A stretch of 64,000 nt of DNA from Nitrosomonas sp. (GCA_031316255.1 JALDQW010000001.1:1831485-1895484); one strand, 5' to 3'. Counted from the stretch's first letter, positions 45,771-54,849 are shown. Made by a program: numbers and translations. Notes: generated by a model not told the origin, from the letters alone.

Positions 45771-45797
45771 GTAAGTAGCGTAAGTAGCGCAAGTAGC
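45771..45797. repeat. Three tandem 9-bp repeats
   Basis: GTAAGTAGC, GTAAGTAGC, GCAAGTAGC in the gap between the divergent Anbu and ATP-grasp genes. It could bind a regulator or be simple slippage. Confidence 0.6.
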
Positions 45798-45911
45798 TAA
45801 ACGCCTGTGGGAATAATTTTCCATGATAAAATCGAGCCATTATAGTGATTTGTGTTTAACTTTGAAATCAAGTTATAAAAATTTTGTCCCGAGAGCCAAG
45901 AAAGGAACGTC

Positions 45912-47366
45912 ATGACTATTCGCTGGGGAAGCTATAAGGTAAAAAACCTTTATGACGAGCTGTTGCGCGCCAGCGGGCGTCCACGTCCGGCCGCACAGGC
46001 ATTGTGCAATTATTTGCGATCCTTGAAGGATGTGGAAATTGAGGAATACAAGGTTGCTGCAGAATCGGCTATCCACGTCATGGGGATTACATTCACGGTT
46101 TATAGCGAGGAAGAAGGCTCTATCGATCGTGCCTGGCCTTTTGATATTATTCCGCGCATTATCGACAAAAAGGAATGGTTGACAGTAGAGGCGGGACTTA
46201 AGCAGCGCGTTCAAGCGCTCAATCTGTTTATTGATGACTTGTATCATGAACAGCGTATTGTCAAGGACGGTATTTTTCCGGCGGAGTTATTGGAAGACTC
46301 CAAAAACTTTCGCCCGGAATGTGTCGGAGTCAGCCCGCCGCTGGGAATCTGGGCGCATATTTGTGGTTCCGATCTGGTTCGCGATAAGGATGGCACATTT
46401 TATGTGCTGGAAGACAATTTGCGCGTGCCTTCGGGCGTTTCCTATATGCTCGAGAACCGGCTGGTGATGAAACGGTTGTTTTCTGAAATGTTTGAGCAGT
46501 ACGCTATTCTGCCGGTTGACGATTATCCATCGCAACTGTACGACACACTGGCTGCTTTGTCGCCACGGCAGGGAGACCAGCCGGAAATCGTGGTATTGAC
46601 GCCCGGTATTTATAACTCGGCCTATTTCGAACATGCTTATCTCGCGCAGCAGATGGGCGCCGAACTGGTTGAAGGCAGTGATCTTATCGTTGATAAAAAC
46701 AATATCGTCTATATGCGCACGATTGAAGGACTGACGCGTGTCGATGTCATCTATCGCCGCATTGACGATTTGTTCCTGGATCCAGAGGCGTTTAACCCGG
46801 AATCCATGTTGGGTGTGCCTGGGTTGATGCGCGCCTGGAAATCGGGGAAAGTGGCGCTGGCCAACGCACCTGGTGCAGGGGTTGCGGATGATAAAGTGGT
46901 GTATGCTTTTGTTCCGGAAATTATCAAGTATTATCTTGACCAGGACGCCATCCTGCCCAATGTGCCAACCTATAAGTGTATCGACAAACAGGACCGTCAG
47001 TACGTGGTAGACCATATCCATGAGATGGTTGTGAAACCGGCCAATGAATCCGGCGGTTATGGCATGCTTATCGGGCCGCAGGCCAGCAAGGATGAGCGTG
47101 AAAAGTTTGTACGCCTGATCAGGCGCGATCCGCGTAATTATGTGGCGCAACCGATGCTGACGCTGTCCACTGCGCCGACCTTGATCGATAATCACGTTGA
47201 GCCGCGCCATCTGGATCTGCGCCCTTTCATTCTGAGTGGAGAACAAACCAATGTAACCACTGGTGGCTTGACGCGTGTGGCCTTGCGCAAAGGCTCCACG
47301 GTAGTTAATTCCTCGCAGGGTGGCGGCAGCAAGGATACCTGGATTGTGGACATGGAGGCGACATGA
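45912..47366 (+). CDS. Circularly permuted ATP-grasp protein (COG2308)
   Basis: 484 residues. Blocks include WPFDIIPRIIDKKEWLTVEAGLKQRVQALNLFIDDLY, VCGSDLVRDKDGTFYVLEDNLRVPSGVSYMLENR, VVLTPGIYNSAYFEHAYLAQQMG, NAPGAGVADDKVVYAFVPEII and VVKPANESGGYGMLIGP (nucleotide loop). This is the CP_ATPgrasp_1/2 type predicted to ligate amino acids or peptides through acyl phosphates. It overlaps the alpha-E gene by 4 bases (ATGA), so the two are cotranslated. Confidence 0.9.
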   Translation: MTIRWGSYKVKNLYDELLRASGRPRPAAQALCNYLRSLKDVEIEEYKVAAESAIHVMGITFTVYSEEEGSIDRAWPFDIIPRIIDKKEWLTVEAGLKQRVQALNLFIDDLYHEQRIVKDGIFPAELLEDSKNFRPECVGVSPPLGIWAHICGSDLVRDKDGTFYVLEDNLRVPSGVSYMLENRLVMKRLFSEMFEQYAILPVDDYPSQLYDTLAALSPRQGDQPEIVVLTPGIYNSAYFEHAYLAQQMGAELVEGSDLIVDKNNIVYMRTIEGLTRVDVIYRRIDDLFLDPEAFNPESMLGVPGLMRAWKSGKVALANAPGAGVADDKVVYAFVPEIIKYYLDQDAILPNVPTYKCIDKQDRQYVVDHIHEMVVKPANESGGYGMLIGPQASKDEREKFVRLIRRDPRNYVAQPMLTLSTAPTLIDNHVEPRHLDLRPFILSGEQTNVTTGGLTRVALRKGSTVVNSSQGGGSKDTWIVDMEAT

Positions 47367-48289
47367 GCATGCTTTCGCGCGTTGCCAATCGGATTTACTG
47401 GATGGCCCGTTATCTGGAGCGAGCCGAGAATACGGCCCGTTTGATTAATGTCAATACGCATTTGCTGCTCGATTTGCCCAAAAAGATACGGTTGGGCTGG
47501 GAACCGATTCTGGATATAACGAGCCGGCGTGATTATTTTTATGATTTGTACGAAGAGGCGGATGAACGCAGTGTGATTCGTTTTATGGTATCGGATACCC
47601 GCAATCCGGATTCGATTCTCAGTTCGTTGAATTTGGCGCGCGAGAACACACGGACTATCCGTGACATTATCCCGCGCGAAGCGTGGGAACAGGTCAATTC
47701 ACTACATCTGAATACCAAGTCCAATGCGCGAAGCGTGATGACACAACGTCATCGCTATGATTATTTGCGTTCCGTTATTTTAGGTGTGCAGACGATCAGC
47801 GGCATGCTGGCGGGTACTATGACGCATGATGAAGGCTATGATTTTCTGCGTATGGGTCGTAACCTCGAACGTGCGGACATGACCACGCGTATCATCGATG
47901 TGCGTTCTGCTACCCTGTTGCCGGACATGCCTGAAGATCTGACGCCATTCGAAAATTTACAGTGGGTGAGTGTGCTCAAGTCATTGACTGCCTACCAGAT
48001 GTATCGCCGTGAAATGCGTCAGCGTATACGAAGAGCGGATGTTCTGAAATTCTTGTTGCAACAAGAAAATTTTCCACGGTCGTTTTATCATACCTTGTGC
48101 CAGGTAAGTGACTGCCTCAACAGTCTGCCCCGTAATGAGAAAGCGTTGCAGATACTGACAAAACTGCAAAAAAAATTGCTGCAAGCCAGGCTGCAGGAAT
48201 TTGATCAGCAAAAGTTGCATGCGTTTATTGACGAACTTCAGCTTGGCGTAATTAAAATCAACGATTCAATCAGTAAGAATTATTTCTAA
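47363..48289 (+). CDS. Alpha-E domain protein (COG2307)
   Basis: 308 residues, almost entirely alpha-helical, with the family start MLSRVANRIYWMARYLERAENTARLINVNTHLLLDLP. Also ENTRTIRDIIPREAWEQVNSLH and FLRMGRNLERADMTTRIIDVR. The repeated ER(A)ENTAR/ERADMTTR motifs define the family. Always next to the permuted ATP-grasp gene; probably its partner. The transglutaminase gene that often completes this locus is not present downstream. Confidence 0.9.
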   Translation: MSMLSRVANRIYWMARYLERAENTARLINVNTHLLLDLPKKIRLGWEPILDITSRRDYFYDLYEEADERSVIRFMVSDTRNPDSILSSLNLARENTRTIRDIIPREAWEQVNSLHLNTKSNARSVMTQRHRYDYLRSVILGVQTISGMLAGTMTHDEGYDFLRMGRNLERADMTTRIIDVRSATLLPDMPEDLTPFENLQWVSVLKSLTAYQMYRREMRQRIRRADVLKFLLQQENFPRSFYHTLCQVSDCLNSLPRNEKALQILTKLQKKLLQARLQEFDQQKLHAFIDELQLGVIKINDSISKNYF

Positions 48290-48441
48290 TCCCGGTAACT
48301 TCCGTACTTAACGCTTAGGTTGGGTTGCACCGGATCTTGGTCGGCACGGATTACCGTATCAATATTCTCAGGCTTATCAGATCATGTGTAATAAGCCTTG
48401 GCGGACATTATTTGCGCCGCGATTAAACAACAGGATAAAAA

Positions 48442-49806
48442 ATGACAGAGCAGGACATAACACCCGTTGAAACCTCAGGTCTTTCATTGGATCAGGTTTT
48501 CCTGCTGCTTGAGCAGCAGGAAACCGATCAATTAAAAGTTTTATTGGAGCAAACGCATCCTGGGCAATTGGCCGATATTCTGGAAGCCATGCCGCCCAAA
48601 AAGCGGGAGCAATTATGGGAACTGATTCCGGAATCTCTGGAAGCTGAAATCCTGTCATTGCTTCACGATGAAGCCAGAAACAGCCTGATTGTCAGAATGG
48701 AACCGGAAGAGCTGGTCGCCGCTGCCGAACATATGGACGTCAACGATCTGGCGTATATGATCGAGGAATTTCCGGATCACATCAGACAATCCATCGAAGA
48801 AAAATTGCCCGATGACATTCTGGAGCACCTGGAAACCAATCTTTCATTTGAGGAAGGGACAGCGGGCCGTTTAATGAGTCAGGATGTCATCACGGTCAGA
48901 AACGACGTTACCCTCGAAGTAGTGCTGCGCTATTTGCAACTGCACGAAGAACTCCCGGATTATACCGATGGTTTGATGGTGATTGATCGCCAGGGTTTTT
49001 ACCAGGGTAAGCTGCTGCTCAACAAAGTGCTGACCTCGGACAAGGAGATGCTGGTTAAAGATGTCATGGATACGCAACACCAGGCTATCCTGGCAACGGA
49101 CGACGAGCATGAAGTGACGCTTTTTTTCGAGAAATTTCATTTGGTTTCGGCGGCGGTTGTGGATGAAGACAATCGTCTGCTCGGACGGATCACTATGGAT
49201 GACGTGATTGATATTTTGCGTGCCGAAGCCGATCGTACTTTGTTGGGGCGCGATGGCCTGGACGAAGAGGAAGATTTGTTTGCGCCCGTTATTAGCAGCG
49301 CCAAACGCCGAACCGTGTGGCTTGGCATTAATCTGATAACAGCATTTCTGGCAGCCTGGGTTATTGGCATGTATACCGATACGCTCGATAAAATTGTTGC
49401 ACTGGCTGTTTTGATGCCGATAGTGGCAAGCATGGGTGGAATTGCCGGCAGCCAGACATTGACATTAACCATCAGAGGGCTTGCGCTCGATCAGATTACC
49501 AGTGGTAACCGTTTCTGGCTGGCGCGCAAGGAAGTCCTGATCGGCATTCTGAACGGTGTGTTATGGGCAGTTGTGATTGCGTTGTTGTCCTGGCTTTGGT
49601 TTAAGGATATCGGCATCAGTATGGTCATTGCGGCTGCCATTGTTATTAATCTGGTGGCAGCGGCAGCATCGGGCATTGCCATTCCATTGATACTGCAACG
49701 AATAAACATAGATCCTGCACTTTCCGGTGCGGTTATCCTAACCACCGTTACGGATGTGGTCGGCTTTATGAGTTTCCTGGGGCTGGCCACCTATTATCTG
49801 CTGTGA
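48442..49806 (+). CDS. mgtE: Magnesium transporter MgtE
   Basis: 454 residues. The cytoplasmic N domain (LLEQTHPGQLADILEAMPPKKREQLWELI, MEPEELVAAAEHMDVNDLAYMIEEFP) is followed by two CBS domains (about 140-265). The C-terminal pore domain of five membrane helices contains the conserved GGIAGSQTLTLTIRGLALDQI. Length and order match MgtE. The CBS region acts as the Mg2+ sensor gating the channel. No Mg2+ riboswitch-like structure was recognised in the 152-base leader. Confidence 0.93.
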   Translation: MTEQDITPVETSGLSLDQVFLLLEQQETDQLKVLLEQTHPGQLADILEAMPPKKREQLWELIPESLEAEILSLLHDEARNSLIVRMEPEELVAAAEHMDVNDLAYMIEEFPDHIRQSIEEKLPDDILEHLETNLSFEEGTAGRLMSQDVITVRNDVTLEVVLRYLQLHEELPDYTDGLMVIDRQGFYQGKLLLNKVLTSDKEMLVKDVMDTQHQAILATDDEHEVTLFFEKFHLVSAAVVDEDNRLLGRITMDDVIDILRAEADRTLLGRDGLDEEEDLFAPVISSAKRRTVWLGINLITAFLAAWVIGMYTDTLDKIVALAVLMPIVASMGGIAGSQTLTLTIRGLALDQITSGNRFWLARKEVLIGILNGVLWAVVIALLSWLWFKDIGISMVIAAAIVINLVAAAASGIAIPLILQRINIDPALSGAVILTTVTDVVGFMSFLGLATYYLL

Positions 49807-50056
49807 CGCACAAGAAAACCGTGAAGTGTGCGGAAACAGGTGTTCACAGGACGCTCTCCAGTATTGCGGCATTCTGAGAAGAAAAAAATTTTTTTAATCA
49901 AACATTGAAAATGAGTAAAATTGCCAGTTTTTGAGGTGCACTGCGTGACTGGAAATCGGCACACAAACGTTTGGAATTAAGAAAACGTTACCGGGCGCAC
50001 AACTTTTTTTTCCGTACACGGCATACAAATTTTTTCTTCCCGAACAGAGGGTTATC

Positions 50057-51592
50057 ATGCACGAAGAAACACAGATGCACGGCCTGAAAGCCAAAGGACT
50101 CAAAAAAGGATCCGTATCCAACTGGGCTGCGGTCACAATAGGTCTGGCAGCCACCGCGCCGGCATATTCATTGGCCGGTGCATTGGGTTACGGTGCTGCG
50201 GGAAGCGGTTATCAGTTGCCGATCGTATTTATTTTGTCTGTCATTCCAATGTTTTTCGTGGCATTGTCTTATAAACATCTGACGACTGCCGCGCCGGATG
50301 CGGGAACCATTTTCACCTGGGGAACAAAAGCGATAGGGCCGCGTATCGGCTGGTTTGGCGGGTGGGCGCTGTTACTGGGCAGCGTACTGGCCGGTGTTGC
50401 CGCGACTCAGATCACGGTCATCTCCGTTGCGGTTATCTTTGGCATGGATGAAACGCCGCCCTGGTTTCATATCGTCGTTGCGGTGCTGTTCATTTTCAGC
50501 ACAACCTATCTTACCGCGCTCGGGGCCAGGGAATCTTCGCGCACAACCATGATTCTGACAATTGCGCAGTACAGTATTCTTATTCTGCTGGCGGGTATAC
50601 TTTATATGCGCGTTTTTCAGGGCGAAGCCGTCAGTACGGCGGAACCATTTTCATGGGAATGGTTTAATCCATTGGCAATTCCATCATTCGATGTTTTTCT
50701 CAAGGGTTTCATGATTGCGTTGTTTATATTCTGGGGATTTGATGCTTCGCTGGCCATGTCTGAAGAAACGGAAGGCGATTCCGAACAGGCCGGGCGCAGC
50801 GGAATTATTGCAATGAGTATAACAATTTTCACCTATGTGGTTTTTTCCATCGCTGCATTGGCTTACGCCGGTATTGACGTGAATCATGAATCCAGCCTGA
50901 CACATTCCAGGAATATTGATTCGAGTATTACGACACTGGCGACAGAAATTATCGGGGCGCAAGGCGCAATGGTTGCGGCAGTGATTATTTGCGTCTCGGC
51001 TTTTTCGGCGACCATGTCCACGATCATGCCTTCAGCCCGCATCGCATTGGCAATGGCGACTTACAGAGCCCTTCCAAGTCCGTTTGCCCAGGTCAATTCA
51101 GTGACCAGAACGCCAAAATTCACCACCTGGACAATCGGCCTGATGACACTTGTCATATATACGACATTGAGCCTGTTGAGTGAATCGATCGTGGAAGACA
51201 CAATTCTAAGCGTCAGTATTGCAGTTTGCACGTTTTATACTGTGGCGGCATTGTCCTGTGCGCTTTATTTTCATCGTACCGCCTTTAATCATTGGCGTAC
51301 CGCGCTATCTCAGGTTGTTTTCCCAGCCTTCGCTGCAATTGTTCTGATTGCGGTCGCAATACTGCAGGCATGGAACATGATGGATCCGGACTACGGTTCC
51401 AGTGGATCCATCGCGGGTGTTGGTGCCGTTTTCATGATCGGTGTGGTTTCTTTGCTTTTCGGTGTCGTGTTAATGGCGCTGTGGAATCTGCGCGCGCCGA
51501 GCTTTTTCCGGGGCGAAACACTGCCGCTGGAAAGAGCGCATATGGTAATGGACACTCTGGATAAAATCCGGGCGAATAAAGCAGGCGAATAA
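50057..51592 (+). CDS. APC family amino acid permease
   Basis: 511 residues with about 12 to 14 hydrophobic helices. The N-terminal SNWAAVTIGLAATAPAYSLAGALGY matches the APC-superfamily helix-1 unwound region, followed by PDAGTIFTWGTKAIGPRIGWFGGWALLLGS and FWGFDASLAMSEETEGDSEQAGR. Likely an inner-membrane amino acid or amine transporter; the substrate cannot be read from sequence. Its direct neighbour downstream is the biosynthetic operon, but a 262-base gap with a regulatory palindrome separates them. Confidence 0.87.
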   Translation: MHEETQMHGLKAKGLKKGSVSNWAAVTIGLAATAPAYSLAGALGYGAAGSGYQLPIVFILSVIPMFFVALSYKHLTTAAPDAGTIFTWGTKAIGPRIGWFGGWALLLGSVLAGVAATQITVISVAVIFGMDETPPWFHIVVAVLFIFSTTYLTALGARESSRTTMILTIAQYSILILLAGILYMRVFQGEAVSTAEPFSWEWFNPLAIPSFDVFLKGFMIALFIFWGFDASLAMSEETEGDSEQAGRSGIIAMSITIFTYVVFSIAALAYAGIDVNHESSLTHSRNIDSSITTLATEIIGAQGAMVAAVIICVSAFSATMSTIMPSARIALAMATYRALPSPFAQVNSVTRTPKFTTWTIGLMTLVIYTTLSLLSESIVEDTILSVSIAVCTFYTVAALSCALYFHRTAFNHWRTALSQVVFPAFAAIVLIAVAILQAWNMMDPDYGSSGSIAGVGAVFMIGVVSLLFGVVLMALWNLRAPSFFRGETLPLERAHMVMDTLDKIRANKAGE

Positions 51593-51665
51593 AGCACACT
51601 GCTAAAAATCCAAATCTGCGAGCATTCGCATCGCCGTTTACTTGCCGGTTTTTCAGATCAATTAA

Positions 51666-51683
51666 CTGTGATTTTATTCACAG
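51666..51683. promoter_or_regulatory. CRP-type palindrome upstream of the biosynthetic operon
   Basis: CTGTGA, six bases TTTTAT, TCACAG: a perfect dyad that fits the TGTGA-N6-TCACA consensus of CRP-like regulators. It lies 172 bases before the first gene of the operon, in the intergenic region after the permease gene. Confidence 0.55.
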
Positions 51684-51854
51684 CATTCTTCCTGTATTGC
51701 CTCTAAAGTAGCAGTCATTGGGTGTGGATATGGATGCAGGTTATTTTACCCGCCATATTTTCTAACACGTGCTGCGAAGTCAGGGATTTTGTTTGAAAGC
51801 TGATTGGGTAGTGGAATAAATCGAAATGATAGCTTCGAAGAGGATGCTGGTGAT

Positions 51855-52823
51855 ATGAATGTATCGGATGCTTATATTGGTGAAATTGGATATGCAGTCG
51901 GCAGTGAACATTGCCATGTATCCGATACCGTTGCAGAAGGTTTGACTTTCTCGGATGAGCAGCTGTTAACCGATTCGGGTTTTCTCTATCACTTTCGTGC
52001 GGGCGAAAATCAAACGGCATACGATCTGGCTCGGGACGCTGTCGATGACTTATGCACCAGTGAAGGCAAGGATATCAGCAAGGTTGATGGTGTGCTTTAT
52101 GCAACTTGTCTGACATGTAACGGTAATTTGGGGGCATGGGATTCTTTTACAGAAACCAAAGATGTTAAGCATTTAATGGATTTTCCTGTAAGTCATCTGC
52201 AAGCGGATTTCAACATTGAGAATTCCTTCTTGATGGGGCTGAATCAAACGGCCTGTACCAGCCTGTTAGGGGCATTGCGTGTCGGCAAATCCTTGTTGAC
52301 CGGCGGTCCTCATTTAAATGAATTGCTCTGTCTGACTTCTGATCGTTTTCCACCCGGTGCAGCCTATGAACAGACTTACAACCTGATCTCCGATGGTGCG
52401 GCAGCATGTGTTTTAAGCCGCAAGCCCGGACGTTTCAAGCTGCTTGATTGCCACCACCTGAGCAATGGCGCCATGGCTCAGGCCAATGACGATGAAACTG
52501 CAGGATTTTATTTTAACTATACCTATCGGGTTCTGAATGAAATTCTGACCCGTAACCGGCTTTCGCTGGATGCTGTCGACTGGATTGTGCCTCAAAACAC
52601 AAACATAAAAGCCTGGGAAGTGCTGGCCAGTATTTTACGAATCGATTATGCAAAGGTGTTGACGCCCACACGGGATCAGATAGGCCACTGTATCAGTGGC
52701 GACAATCTGATTAATCTCAGGGTGGCGGATGATAAAAAGCAGTTCAAGCCAGGCGACAAAATTTTATTACCCATGGCCGGCTTTGGACTTAACTGGTCAT
52801 GTGTGTTATTGGAAAAGGTATAA
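51855..52823 (+). CDS. KAS III-like beta-ketoacyl synthase with altered catalytic His
   Basis: 322 residues from ATG 51855 (an in-frame start 17 codons upstream is possible). Thiolase-fold protein of FabH type: nucleophile Cys134 in NQTACTSLLGALRVGKSLL, SDGAAACVL block, and GHCISGDNLINLR with Asn284. At the position of the FabH histidine (VPHQAN) it reads VPQNTN, giving Gln247, so the usual Cys-His-Asn triad appears as Cys-Gln-Asn. Loss of His often accompanies non-decarboxylative acyl transfer or unusual condensation, but this is inference. The first gene of the operon; the next gene starts 4 bases on. Confidence 0.82.
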   Translation: MNVSDAYIGEIGYAVGSEHCHVSDTVAEGLTFSDEQLLTDSGFLYHFRAGENQTAYDLARDAVDDLCTSEGKDISKVDGVLYATCLTCNGNLGAWDSFTETKDVKHLMDFPVSHLQADFNIENSFLMGLNQTACTSLLGALRVGKSLLTGGPHLNELLCLTSDRFPPGAAYEQTYNLISDGAAACVLSRKPGRFKLLDCHHLSNGAMAQANDDETAGFYFNYTYRVLNEILTRNRLSLDAVDWIVPQNTNIKAWEVLASILRIDYAKVLTPTRDQIGHCISGDNLINLRVADDKKQFKPGDKILLPMAGFGLNWSCVLLEKV

Positions 52824-52827
52824 CGTT

Positions 52828-53688
52828 ATGGATCATGTTTTAACACTGACACGAAAACTGAGCACTGCATCTGTTAAGCGTTACAGTAATCCGTATGCCG
52901 AGTTTGAATGGCCGGATCATATTGATGAGAGCGAATGGTTGTTTTCTCCCGAGTTGTCGTCACTTGCTGGAACCGACGTTTTTGACAGCCTGAACGAGGT
53001 TCAGTTGAGAAAGCTCTGCTTCTGGGAGCTGATCAATTTTTTCAGCCTGAATATTCATGGCGAAAAAGCCCTGTTGCAAGGTTTGACAAAACGTTTATAC
53101 AGCGACTGGCCGGCGGAAATATCCGATTACTTGCACCATTTTGTGGGTGAAGAAAACAAGCACATGACGCTGTTCGGTACTTTTTGTAATCGATATGCAA
53201 AAAAAGTGTATCCATCCAAAAATTACCAGATTCCCGGCAACTTCAGTCAAGGCGAAGAGGATTTTCTGTTCTTTGTCCGGGTGGTGATCTTCGAGGAATT
53301 GGTGGATTACTACAATTTATCCATGTCCAGGGACGAACGTTTGCATCCATTGTCACGGGCGATAAATGGTTATCACCATAATGACGAAAGCAGACATCTG
53401 GCTTTTGGCCGCAAAATCACAAAACACATCTTCGATACGTATAGCCCTCAATGGAGTGAAGAGACACTGGCGAATATTCGTCGTTATCTGGCTGATTACA
53501 TCGTGGCGACCTGGAAAGAATATTACAACCCCTGGGTTTATAAAGATGCCCAGATTAATGATGCCTATGAAGTGTATCAAATGGCCTGGGATCATGAAGC
53601 GCAACGTGCATTGCGTAAAATGGTTTCCAGAAAATGTCTGGAATTTTTAACCCATAGTGGAATTTTGAAGGAAGAACCGCAGCTATGA
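52828..53688 (+). CDS. AurF/CmlI-like diiron N-oxygenase
   Basis: 286 residues from ATG 52828, just after the preceding stop. A ferritin-like four-helix core with paired metal motifs: Glu in CFWELINFFS, ExxH in VGEENKHMTLF, Glu-Glu in RVVIFEELVDYY, and DExxH in HHNDESRHLAFG. This pattern and length match the AurF (p-aminobenzoate N-oxygenase) family, members of which oxidise amines to hydroxylamine, nitroso or nitro groups, some on carrier-bound substrates. Its stop overlaps the start of the carrier protein gene (ATGA), so a carrier-tethered amine is a reasonable substrate guess. Confidence 0.85.
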   Translation: MDHVLTLTRKLSTASVKRYSNPYAEFEWPDHIDESEWLFSPELSSLAGTDVFDSLNEVQLRKLCFWELINFFSLNIHGEKALLQGLTKRLYSDWPAEISDYLHHFVGEENKHMTLFGTFCNRYAKKVYPSKNYQIPGNFSQGEEDFLFFVRVVIFEELVDYYNLSMSRDERLHPLSRAINGYHHNDESRHLAFGRKITKHIFDTYSPQWSEETLANIRRYLADYIVATWKEYYNPWVYKDAQINDAYEVYQMAWDHEAQRALRKMVSRKCLEFLTHSGILKEEPQL

Positions 53689-53948
53689 ACCATGAACATC
53701 CAATAAAAGATGAGCTTTGCCGATGGATCGCCGCGCATAGTGCTGTTTTTAGTGAAGATGCGGTGCCAAGCAACATGGCCATTATTGAAAAACGCATTAT
53801 TACTTCGGTGCAATTGATGGACCTGATTCTGTACCTGGAACATTTAAAAGGGGAGCCGATCAATCCAGCGCAGATCAAGCCCGGGGCTTTTGCAAGCGTT
53901 GATTCCATCTACCAGCATTTCTTTTGCGAGGCGGTGTCCCGTGCTTAA
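53685..53948 (+). CDS. Carrier protein, likely aminoacyl carrier
   Basis: 87 residues, acyl carrier-like: IIEKRIITSVQLMDLILYLEHLKG then INPAQIKPGAFASVDSIYQHFF. The likely phosphopantetheine attachment is Ser41 in TSVQLM, lacking the usual DSL. This divergent form resembles the small carriers paired with amino acid:[carrier protein] ligases, and the ligase gene is the next one, overlapping by 8 bases. Confidence 0.78.
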   Translation: MNHEHPIKDELCRWIAAHSAVFSEDAVPSNMAIIEKRIITSVQLMDLILYLEHLKGEPINPAQIKPGAFASVDSIYQHFFCEAVSRA

Positions 53949-54849
53949 ACCCGATGAGGCCAGCTGGTCTAACACTGTTAACGAGGAACAATCGCGACTG
54001 TATCGTGAAGTTCCACATCACGTTTTCGGCCAGATTGCCTTAAATGCAGGGTTGTTACGGGCTTATCAGCAACTGGATACCGCATTCCTGAAACTTGCCG
54101 CGGACTTGAAAGCGCAGGAATATCAATTTTCCAGTTTTATAAAGGCGGAATATCTCAGGAAACTGGATTATCTTCATTCGTTTCCACAACATGCGACTTT
54201 TCCGCAAGTATTGTGCTGTGATGACCATAATTACCACCAGTTTCGTAAAGGCGAGATCGTCAGCAGCAATGACAGAATAAATGTCACCGAAATGGATTTG
54301 CCCGAAGCCATTTTAACCCCGGCAGCGTGCTATCACTTTTATATCCATTTTCAGAACAGCGCATTCACCCGGTCACAGGTGTTCACCACAAAAAATACCT
54401 GTTATCGAAATGAAACCGAATATACGCCATTGGAGCGCCAGTGGAGTTTCAGCATGCGGGAGATTGTCTGCATCGGTCACGAGGTTCATGTGAAAAAATT
54501 TGTCGATGACATGACAACGCGGTTGTCCGCACTGTTTCACAAATTGCCTTTTGACCTGGAATGGAAAGTGGCAACCGATCCGTTTTTTAATCCAAGTAAT
54601 AACCCCAAGCATTTAATGCAGAAATTACAGCCCAGCAAATATGAAATAGTGTTCGATAACCGGCTGGCAATCGGTTCAAGCAATTTTCATCGCAGTTATT
54701 TTGGCGAAACATTCAATATTACGATCGATAACGGTTACGTATATTCCGCCTGCATTGCATTTGGTATAGAGCGCTGGTTGGCCGCGTTTATGTCGCATTT
54801 TGGGCCGAACTGCGACAACTGGCCTATGCATTTAATGGAGCATATCTGA
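53941..54849 (+). CDS. Amino acid:[carrier protein] ligase (SerRS-like)
   Basis: 302 residues from GTG 53941, overlapping the carrier gene. It resembles the catalytic core of atypical class II seryl-tRNA synthetases without a tRNA-binding arm. Zinc ligands are readable as Cys130 (LTPAACYHFY), Glu174 (SMREIVCIG, motif 2 region) and Cys271 (YSACIAFGIERW, followed by the motif 3 Arg). They fall almost exactly where the described rhizobial aa:CP ligases have them. Those enzymes activate glycine or alanine with ATP and load it on the phosphopantetheine of a neighbouring carrier protein. Hence it very probably aminoacylates the 87-residue carrier encoded just upstream. The identity of the amino acid is not determined. 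Confidence 0.85.
   Translation: MLKPDEASWSNTVNEEQSRLYREVPHHVFGQIALNAGLLRAYQQLDTAFLKLAADLKAQEYQFSSFIKAEYLRKLDYLHSFPQHATFPQVLCCDDHNYHQFRKGEIVSSNDRINVTEMDLPEAILTPAACYHFYIHFQNSAFTRSQVFTTKNTCYRNETEYTPLERQWSFSMREIVCIGHEVHVKKFVDDMTTRLSALFHKLPFDLEWKVATDPFFNPSNNPKHLMQKLQPSKYEIVFDNRLAIGSSNFHRSYFGETFNITIDNGYVYSACIAFGIERWLAAFMSHFGPNCDNWPMHLMEHI

Noticed and set aside
45771..45797. Tandem repeats considered as a CRISPR array
   Set aside because: Units are 9 bp and contiguous, with no spacers.
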